From: Protopterus annectens
Lineage: Eukaryota > Chordata > Ceratodontiformes > Protopteridae
Length of the DNA: 64,000 nucleotides
Direction: 5' to 3'
NCBI RefSeq assembly: GCF_019279795.1
Contig: NC_056744.1
Span: forward strand, 1,505,279,310 to 1,505,343,309
Below are positions 56,544 through 64,000 of this stretch, piece by piece (the first letter of the stretch is position 1; each line of letters starts with the position of its first letter). The notes under the pieces were generated by a model that had not been told where the DNA came from, searched no databases, and was given only the letters and a program-made list of their open reading frames with translations. The translations under genes were made by a program, and so were the position numbers.

Positions 56544-56874
56544 TAACTACTGGCTAGTTTGAGTTAAAAGGGTTATTTGCTTTATTTAAGTCACATATTT
56601 GGGCTTGTTTTCATGTGGCACACCATTGTGCACTGCGACCCAGTGGTGGTTACTGCTGGTGATTATAGATGCAAACATTTTGTTTGTTAAATTTTCCCTG
56701 TGCACTTTGCTTGTGGTCCTCCAGAGGTTTTTTTGTGTCCCTGCTCTACTGTCAGGTGGAACACTAAGCCTGTCCTCGGAGGTACCAACACACCTCTCAT
56801 CCACTAGCCATTCCTAATTGTGACCTCTTTTCCTGACCATATACATTTACATAAAACCATGGATGGACAATTCT

Positions 56875-57660
56875 GCACAGTTTCTCACATGAGAGATGCA
56901 ACTATACTAAGAACCTTGAATACATGCTGTCTAACACACCAGACAGTACATATGACAATCTTCAGGTTGCCAGCATATACATCTCACCTCCTACTCCACC
57001 CAAACCCACATCACACATACCTATATATGGGGAGGTCTTCTCCAGAAATATACCTAAACACCAGAGACCTCCAAAACACAAATACACTACACATAATACT
57101 TCCTCTGCAGAACACAATACGCATAATAGCTCATGCATCAGTGTCTCACTGTGAAGCCCTTAAGGCAAAACACAAAACAAAACATGTTATTAATAGGTGA
57201 TTCCATCATGAGCTCACAGATGTCCCTCACACCAGGGTGGATAAGGAAAAGGTCACGGTCAGCTGTCTGTCAGGTGCCAGGATCCAACACATCACACGTG
57301 CACTCAAGTCTCTCAACAACAGGTACTGTTATGACTTCATCATAGTCCATGTTGGTGTGAATGATTTGAGATGTACCTCTCTGGACTATACAAAGAGAGA
57401 TACGACTGAGCTCTTGGACTATGTATCTCAGGCAAAAATGTCCCTAGCCTTAAGCAGCATTTTACCTTCACCTAGGATGATGCTTCAGTATAAACAAAAA
57501 ATGCTTGACTTCAATAACCGACTTTGTTTCTGATGTCATTCTAAGGGGATCCAGCATCTGTCAGCCTGGGATGATATTATCGACAGTCCTTGATGCTTTT
57601 CCAGAGATGGTCTTCATCTGTCACTCCTGGGATTTCAGCTACTGGCTAAGGCTCTTAATA
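56875..57660 (+). pseudogene. CR1-3 ORF1 with esterase domain
   Basis: Coding in several frames matches CR1-2 ORF1: the CERC-like ARDATI/TCERCNYT region near 56890, LLIGDSIM (57185-57208), DKEKVTVSCLSGARIQHIT (57240 on), VHVGVNDLRCTSLDYTKRD (57348-57400), LSSILPSPRMML and RDGLHLSLLGF (57605-57640). The SGNH blocks GDS, ND and DxxH are readable. Stops and shifts, for example at 57531, break it. Confidence 0.8.
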
Positions 57661-57740
57661 ACCCCATAGTGTCTTTTTAGGCAGTATCTCAAGGACAAAA
57701 TTCCTGATGTGGAAACTCCATCTAAAAACAATCTCAAGAT

Positions 57741-60416
57741 TATACTGCTAAATGCTAGGAGTCTTAACATGAAACTGCACTCACTGGAAGCAATTCTCAC
57801 CTTGGAAAAAGCAGACATTTGTGTAGTCAGGGAGACCTAGTTCAAGGCTGTGGAATGCACCCCAGCCATACTGGGTTACATCTCCTTCCACATGTTCAGA
57901 CCACAAACTGAAGGTGTGAAAACTAAAGGACGTGGTGTATCAATATTCATTAAAGATAAATATACCTCAAGATTGGTTAAACAGTATGAATCCCTAGAGA
58001 TGCATCAGGTGCAATTAACTGTTGGTAGGACACCTATTCAATTCATTGTCAGCTACAGGACCCCCTCCATGAATCAGGACACCCACTCTGCCTATTTGGA
58101 TCTACTTGAGTCTCCCAAGATACATTTGAACACCACGGTTTGTGTGACTTTAACTACTCATCCATTGACTGGGTAAATTACTTGTGCTCAAACTCACTTG
58201 CTCAAAGGTTCCTCAACTTTTTTTTAACTCCAATGCCTTGGACCCCAGAAGGGGTGCCAACATCCTGGATCTGGTGCTTACCAATATGGGGGACACTGTG
58301 AGGTGTTCTCTGGTGAGATCTGATCACAAATCAGTCTCATTTGAAGTAACTATCACACCTGACCCCCCCCCCCCCAGTAGCAATTAAACTAAAAAACTTC
58401 TCCACAGCAGATTATAACCTCTTACTGTATGGTAAAAATAGCTTCACTTCACCTCGCCCCTCAGATGGAACTGGCAACTACGGTGAGTTCTATACCAATG
58501 CTTTATACAAACACCTGTATAACTGCATTGACTTGGCCATACCTGTTAGGATCAAAACAAGCTCCTCGAGGAAGAGCAAACCTGCCTGGTGGACAACTGC
58601 CATTAACATGCTTTACAATGTCAGAAAGAAATTGCTATCTAAGAGTAAGAGGGAGAGAGCCCTAAACTGGAAACACTCCCTCCTCAGTTTAAACAAACAA
58701 ATAAGACTTCTTGTGAAGTTCTCCAAAGCAAACTATGAATCCAAATTAGCTTCCTCAACTATGAACAGCCATAAGGCATTCTTTAGTTACATCCATAAAC
58801 TAAAAGGAAAAATCCAGATTTGTGCCGAACTGGTAGCTAATGATACCACATATACTGAGCCTGTGGACATAACTAAACTGTTGGCTGACAGGTTCTGTGA
58901 AAACTTCACTCCCTTGTCCCCATTACACTTACCCCATGACATCCCTAATACCTGTCCCCGACCTTGTATCTCTAAAGAGCAGGTCATAAACGTCCTCTCT
59001 AAGGTCAAAAACACAGCATCTATGGGACCTGATAACATCCCAGGCTGCATCCTACATGGGCTCCAACAAGAATTAGCAACATCATTGGGTACTCTTTTCA
59101 GTCACAGTCTAAGCATCAACTTCATCTCAGCTGAATGGAAAACAGCCACCGTTATTGCCTTGCACAAAGGTGATCCTTCCACTGGGAACTATAGACATGT
59201 TAGCCTGACTAGCCTTATTTGCAAGGCCATGGAGTGAATCAACATGGACCTTATCAACAAAGATATAGGTAATCTCCAAACACTTAACCCTACTCAGTTT
59301 GCATTTGTCAAAGGGAGATCATGCTTGTTAAACCTGGTGGAATTCTTCCAGACAGCCACCAAGACCCTAGAAAATCTATGCATACAGCCTACCTGGACTT
59401 AGCCAATACATCTGACACTATCCCCCACTCAGGCATCACTGACAAACTCATCCAAATAGGTATCAATCCTTAAATTGTTAGATGGGTCACTAACTGGCTC
59501 ACTGATAGAACCTATGTAGTCAAACTATGGGGATCAGTACAAGCAAAAACTAAAGGTCTGTCGCTCACAAAGTTTGTTAATGACTGCAAACTGGGAGTGG
59601 TCATAGAATCTCCAAATGATGTCAACATCCTACAAGAGGATCTTACACAAATAAATGATTGATGCCAAAGTCATGGCCTTAAACTCAATGCAAAAAATGT
59701 ATTATCATCCCTTTCGGTAGGAGTAATATTCCTGCTAACTACCACATCAATAGCAACTACTTACATACACACTCAGTGGTGAGAGACCTAGGGACACAGG
59801 TTGACCGCAACCTTACATTTAATCATCACGTCTCCACAGTGATAAAAAGGGTATTCTGTATTGCTCATCTCATAAGTAAGGGTACTGTCTCCAGAAAGTT
59901 ATAACCTCCCTGTACTCTTCCCTCATCGGGCCAATAATAGAGTACAATGCCTGTTTTGGTATGTACCTTTCCAAGCACCTGCAGCAACTGGAGAGACCAC
60001 AAAGGTTCACCACAAGGAAAATTCAAGGTCTTCAGCATCTGTCCTATGTGGATCATCTGAAATCACTGTCACTTTATTCTGTTTCATACAAACTACTCAG
60101 AGGCAATCTCTGCCTTGGATATAAGGCAATCTCTGACTCTGCTATATTGGAAATGCTGCATATCCACAAGTCAAATGGTACATGGGTTACTCGCTCTAAA
60201 GACCTTAACCTGATATGTGACATTAATGAAACCTGCTGAAGGGAAAGATTTGTCTCCCAGAGGTTACCACACCTTTGGAACAGGCTTCCACTTCATGTCA
60301 AACAGAACACCTCATTGACCCTCTTCAAATGCAAACTGGACGATTGGATGGGTAACCATAAATTCACCCCTGAGGTTCCACCTATGTCCCTCTTGGACAG
60401 GGGCACTAGGTGCTGA
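57741..60416 (+). pseudogene. CR1-3 ORF2
   Basis: The endonuclease reads LLNARSLNMKLHSLEAIL, VRET (usual TETW), then RGVSIFIKDKYTSRL and RSDHKSVSFEV (58315 on). The RT reads KPAWWTTAINMLYNVRKKL, KNTASMGPDNIPGCIL (59009), GNYRHVSLTSLICKAME (59186) and FVKGRSCLLNLVEF (59305). After a deleted stretch near 59532 the catalytic region is FVNDCKL, where CR1-2 has FADDCKL. The deletion removes the SGVPQGSVLGPLLFG block. The C-terminal half matches CR1-2 to 60416. Confidence 0.8.
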
Positions 60417-60490
60417 TCCTGGAAATAAGGGTAGAACTTAGCTAGGCTTGTAAATGCACTAGGTCTATTAGCCTATGATCCTATGATCCT

Positions 60491-60640
60491 ATATGGATAG
60501 ACTATCCTAGCTTAAACTGACTGGGAGAAGGGAGGATGGTGGTCCAGGAGTCCTGGGAGAATTATCCTAACAAAGCCTGTTCTAGACCTGGAGAAAGAAT
60601 CTAGTGTGTAGTTTCTATGTAAAGATCATTTATGTAATGA
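60491..60640. repeat. Unclassified interspersed repeat, copy 2, right half
   Basis: ATGGATAGACTATCCTAGC then CTGACTGGGAGAAGGGAGGA and ACAAAGCCTGTTCTAGACCT match 55446-55545 of copy 1. Confidence 0.7.
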
Positions 60641-61088
60641 TGCAGGAAATTCCTTAATGATTTTTTTTTTTTAAAAATCATTCCTAATAGTACATAAACA
60701 TTAGCATTAGGAACAGTAAACACAGGTTTCAAACATTTTCAGATTGCATGATACAGAGAAACACTTACAGTTGAACAAGCAATAAATATCATAAAGCATG
60801 TTACGACATCAGACAACTCACTAGTAACTAAGTTTTATTCATCAGGATTAAAGTGACAATGCAGCATACAATTCAGACAGTTTATAGAATATTTTTCATG
60901 ACTGCCTTAAAGCATCAGGGATGGCTTCATAAGTATGCAGGTAAGCATTGTTATTACATTTGTATAAATGATGCTTATAAATGGTTACCACCTAATTGGA
61001 AAGATTCATGTTACATAGGTTATATAATACCACCCATCAGGCACTCTTCTGACTTACTTAATGATGCAATATGAAGTAGAGTTTGTTT
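60641..61088. other. Unassigned
   Basis: Nothing recognised. A short frame at 60853-61074 ends with no similarity I know. Confidence 0.4.
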
Positions 61089-61089
61089 G

Positions 61090-61370
61090 CCTTTTGGCTT
61101 TTCCTGGTAAGGGGTCACCACAGTGGAACTCCGGTCCACTAATGATTGACAGTAGATTTTTATGAAACGCAGAGGTGCCAGCTCAACAGCCAACCTTCAA
61201 CGAAGGCACGCCCATTTATGCACACATGTCTTTCGAATGCTACCCAACCACGGGGAGGACATGCAGACTCCATACAGAAGGCACTCCCAAGCCCAGCCAA
61301 GAATCTAACAGGAGAACCTCTTGCTGTGAGGTAACAACGCTACCGCCGTACCACCGCGGCATGCAGTACA
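61090..61370 (-). mobile_element. tRNA-derived SINE, minus strand
   Basis: Read from 61370: GCCGCGGTGGTACGGCGGTAGCG (A box-like), TTGTTACCTCACAGCAAGAGG, a weak B box, then ATGGAGTCTGCATGTCCTCC, CATGTGTGCATAAATGGGCG and a final part including CCGGAGTTCCACTGTGGTGACC. Related in its head to the SINE at 29648-29962, but with a different 3' half known from fish genomes. Confidence 0.6.
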
Positions 61371-61734
61371 AAGTAGAGTAAAAAGAGGAATACATGCCCT
61401 TAGTGTAGTACATCCCTTTGGAACACTTGACACATACAATACATGCTAGTATAAACATAAGTCGAGGTGATTTTGATCTAAGTGATGGACTACTAGAAGG
61501 AGCTTGTCTTTTTCTTTTCATGGGGTTAGATAAAGCTATTTAAAGAAATCAGAAGTTTCTAAGCTGCTTGAACATTTTGCAAACAGTACTTATGAGTCTA
61601 TAAGAGATAAAACACTTGAAATTACTTTTATGAGAACATTTGTTCTCCAGAATAAAATAGTATCAGATTTCTCACTTGCTTCATATGGAGCTCATGTGCA
61701 TTCCTGGATTCTGAATGCTGTTCATTCATACCCG
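61371..61734. other. Unassigned
   Basis: Nothing recognised. Confidence 0.4.
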
Positions 61735-61742
61735 ATAAGAGC

Positions 61743-62081
61743 AGGTCTATATCAGAAGAGCGAATGCTTAAAATAGTGAATGCTCTTCTGTCGAACTTAA
61801 AAACATGAAAGCTAACAATGCTGAACTCAAAATGTTGCTACTCTAAAAAAAATTAAAAAAAAAAATAAAGTGGGGGCACACACACACCCCCACCCCCAAT
61901 TTAAATAAACCAACTCCAACCACAGTGGAGAAAACAGCAAGTCCTGAGAAAGGCCCAGCGATTTTTTTCCCTAGGAAAAAAATTGCTGCTCTGTGCCTTC
62001 GACATTGTCAGCTTTCATGGTTTTCAGTTTGACAGAAAAGCATTCTCTATTTTAAGAGTTTGCTCTTTTGATAGGAACTCA
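61743..62081. mobile_element. Palindromic MITE copy 4
   Basis: The ends AGGTCTATATCAGAAGAGCG and, reversed, TGAGTTCCTATCAAAAGAGC pair over about 50 bp through CTTAAAATAGTGAATGC. The flanks ATAAGAGC (61735-61742) and ATAAGAAC (62082-62089) are an 8-bp duplication with one mismatch. The core keeps TAAACCAACTCC and a GTGGGGGC/ CCCCCAC GC-rich block. No coding capacity. Confidence 0.8.
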
Positions 62082-62285
62082 ATAAGAACCAGGTTATCAA
62101 AAGTCATCCAGGGACAACAACGCAGGAGACAGACAAGACAAAAGCCGACTATCCAGAATTTTGGCTGAACTAGTTGAGCAATTGCTGTCTTATTCATCAT
62201 GAAGTACATGGAATCACTATTAAAGATGTTATTAAGATGTTAAATGATTAACAGAATATAAATCATAGGGTGAGATGAAAGATTT

Positions 62286-62289
62286 TATA

Positions 62290-62345
<56 letters not shown>

Positions 62346-62346
62346 G
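62286..62346. repeat. (AT)n microsatellite
   Basis: About 28 AT units with GT interruptions at the right end. Confidence 0.95.
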
Positions 62347-62349
62347 TAT

Positions 62350-62995
62350 ATGGCTCTTCAGCTTCCATTTTGTATTGTAGTTTCCATTTTATGTAACAAG
62401 AGTGCTGAACTTTTAAAACATAAAGGTACTTAATAATGAAAACAGAATTATTTTACTGCAACTATCACATGAACAAGTTAACTGCAGACACAGAAGCAAA
62501 ATGACAAGGCAAGTACACCATAATAAAGAATTGTTACCCAGGGCATAATTTATGATGGATAGCATGTTTTATCACATCACCTTGGACTTTTAATGTCGTT
62601 TGTGAGGAAAAGAAGGTCATCTAAACATCCGAGATGAAAAATGAACACTGGACTACTGTAATTTGTTTAGTTATCTAATCAAGCTAACTTGTTCTGTTAC
62701 AGGAATGAGTAACATTTTGAGTACTTTTATTCTTAATCAAAAGACATTGAAAGCTACTTGGATTTTTGTTGTTTCTCACTGATTTGTCTCTTATTAAATC
62801 ATATTTAACCTCTAATGCTGCTGCGCTCCAGAAGTACTGAATTATTGAAGCATGAAGTGTGAAGAAGTCGACTGATGCATTTTTTCTTAAGTATTACATT
62901 ATCTGAAATACAAGAAGATGGAGTTGAACTATATCACACAGTCAGATCATAAAAAATAAATAAATAAATACATCTAAAATGCCTGGCATTCTGTG
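62350..62995. other. Unassigned
   Basis: Nothing recognised apart from a short AAATAAAT run near 62955. Confidence 0.4.
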
Positions 62996-63004
62996 ACATC
63001 AAAT

Positions 63005-63235
63005 ACCACACTCTAATGGATCTCTTATACCTTCACATGATTAGCAGCTACACAAACCTCCAGCAACATATAAGCAAAACATATTGGAGGATAAGATTCA
63101 TTACCCCAAAATTCCCCAGTCTCAGGAACAAATTTCCCCTGCATGTTAAGCAGATTGGCACCCTTGCTCCTTCAAGAATAAACCTGAATAGTGGATGGGA
63201 ACTTGCAAATTCATTTCCACCTTGACACGTTTTCC
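63005..63235 (+). mobile_element. CR1-5, small ORF2 C-terminal fragment
   Basis: SKTYWRIRFITPKFPSLRNKFPLHVKQ (read across 63076-63160) aligns with NRTCWRDRFITQRLPMLWNKIPVHVRQ of CR1-2. Preceded by a MDLLYLHMISSYTN stretch like MNMLHLKKSRS, and followed by INLNSGW. Confidence 0.75.
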
Positions 63236-63845
63236 TCTAATGGGAGTGGTGGATACCTCCTGAGGGTGACATTTTTCATGGTGAACATAGCCTTCGAAGT
63301 TACTTGCCTTTAAGTTCCTATAATCCTTCCCTATTATCCCATTTGTTTTCCAGAAAATGAAATAATTAGCATGCACTTTCCTATCTGGTCTACTATTGGT
63401 GAACTTAACATTCTAACTACCCTACATTTATACCTCTGCTCTTCCACTTGCCCTAGTTGATCCATGCCCTGATGCACATAACTGAGGCCCATTCCATAAG
63501 TCCATAAGCATCTCTTTGAAGTACATTGACATATCCAGTAATTAGCTCTCACAAATTTCTGTCTGTGCTTCCTCTTTATCCTCTATTCTTCTTATTCAAA
63601 ATGATCCCCTTGCATCTCCCAAACAAGAACTTCTGCACCTGTATCATGTCCTCCATGAATCATCAGCATCATGTCTCTCATGAGAAAGACTTCAACTTCT
63701 TCAATCTTTGGTTAGAGGAGATCCCCCTCAATCTCACACAATGTTTGAATGACTTTCATCTCTCTTTTCAGCAGTCTGATAAGTCTCTCCCATATGGCCT
63801 ACAAAACTGCATGAGGTGTGCAAGTTTTTCCCTAACCACAGCCAT
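63236..63845. other. Unassigned, perhaps part of the following antisense LINE
   Basis: A 107-codon frame at 63526-63849 is probably a shadow. The minus strand may continue the RT fragment at the window edge, but no block could be confirmed. Confidence 0.35.
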
Positions 63846-63849
63846 GTAG

Positions 63850-64000
63850 TAAAGGTTGTAAAATAATTACTCCTCAAAGTCCCTTGTGGTACTGTTCATG
63901 ATGTAGCTATTAAACCACTGGTGGCTGGGTGGGGTGCAGCCAATATTAGGAAGGTGTTGTAGAAGTTTTTTGTGTGATACTGTATCAAAAGCCTTCGACA
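63850..64000 (-). pseudogene. Antisense LINE RT fragment running off the edge
   Basis: From 63999 leftwards the minus strand reads AFDTVSHKKLLQHLPNIGC, then SHQWFNSYIM and, in a shifted frame, TVPQGTL (about 63885). These are consecutive RT blocks of an L2/CR1-group LINE. The remainder lies outside the window. Confidence 0.65.

Larger units (their letters stand above)
56544..60490 (+). mobile_element. CR1-3, nearly full-length CR1 LINE
   Basis: A 3.95-kb CR1 element with a 5' region (56544-56820), ORF1, ORF2 and the 8-bp tail CCTATGAT x 3 at 60472-60492. The flanks are the two halves of the unclassified repeat. It is more decayed than CR1-2, with many stops and an internal loss of about 110 bp in the RT. 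Confidence 0.88.

Noticed and set aside
63526-63849. A 107-codon plus-strand frame as a host gene
   Set aside because: It has no recognisable domain and may be the shadow of the antisense LINE that is clear from 63850 onward.
56586-64000. RING/B-box exon of the TRIM gene
   Set aside because: I looked on the minus strand right of 55105 for a C3HC4 pattern or a 96-bp helical exon and found none that was splice-bounded.

Overview
The window is eukaryotic: repeat-dense, AT-rich vertebrate DNA with interrupted genes. One host gene is visible. It is the 3' half of a tripartite-motif (TRIM) gene of the zinc-binding protein A33 / NF7 type, on the minus strand: a 231-bp coiled-coil exon near 55.0 kb, a 23-bp micro-exon near 49.6 kb, a 125-bp linker exon near 49.4 kb and the terminal PRY-SPRY (B30.2) exon at 32.6-33.2 kb. 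Splice sites and codon phases agree across all four. The 5' RING/B-box part was not found and probably lies beyond the right edge. Large repeat-filled introns and abundant CR1, L2, Tx1, RTE and Penelope elements suggest a vertebrate with an enlarged genome, such as an amphibian, lungfish or other non-teleost fish; I cannot name the species.

Left part (0-4.75 kb): the terminal repeat of a Penelope-like element (PLE) on the minus strand, then a decayed L2/CR1-group LINE (LINE-A) carrying a palindromic MITE.

4.75-25.2 kb is a Russian-doll nest that can be ordered by its target-site duplications. A Tx1/L1-clade LINE is split by PLE-2 (13-bp duplication at 8155 and 24480). PLE-2 is split by CR1-1. 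CR1-1 is split in its 3' UTR by a tandem PLE-1 array (19-bp duplication at 11080 and 22823, one mismatch). The array is itself entered by CR1-2 and by a short PLE-3 fragment, and the PLE-2 tail holds PLE-4 (17-bp duplication at 23951 and 24306). CR1-2 is the best-preserved LINE, with an esterase-bearing ORF1 and an endonuclease/RT ORF2.

25.2-32.1 kb: palindromic MITEs, tRNA-derived SINEs, microsatellites, a CR1 fragment and a decayed RTE-clade LINE, with about 2.2 kb I cannot assign.

32.4-55.1 kb is the TRIM gene. Its introns hold L2 tails in both orientations, a possible gag fossil, an antisense PLE (PLE-5), a nearly complete PLE (PLE-6), a nearly full-length L2-like LINE (LINE-B) entered by a truncated relative, an antisense L2-like LINE (LINE-D) with a minisatellite at its catalytic motif, and an antisense CR1-group LINE (LINE-C).

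55.1-64 kb: an unclassified repeat present twice, one copy split by CR1-3, then a SINE, a fourth MITE, a CR1 fragment and a reverse-strand RT fragment running off the edge.

The most interesting signals are hammerhead-like hairpins at about ten PLE ends, the MITE family with GGKTCTATAT ends and 8-bp duplications, a covarying 3' hairpin in the L2-like LINEs, and the minisatellite that arose on a YADD motif.
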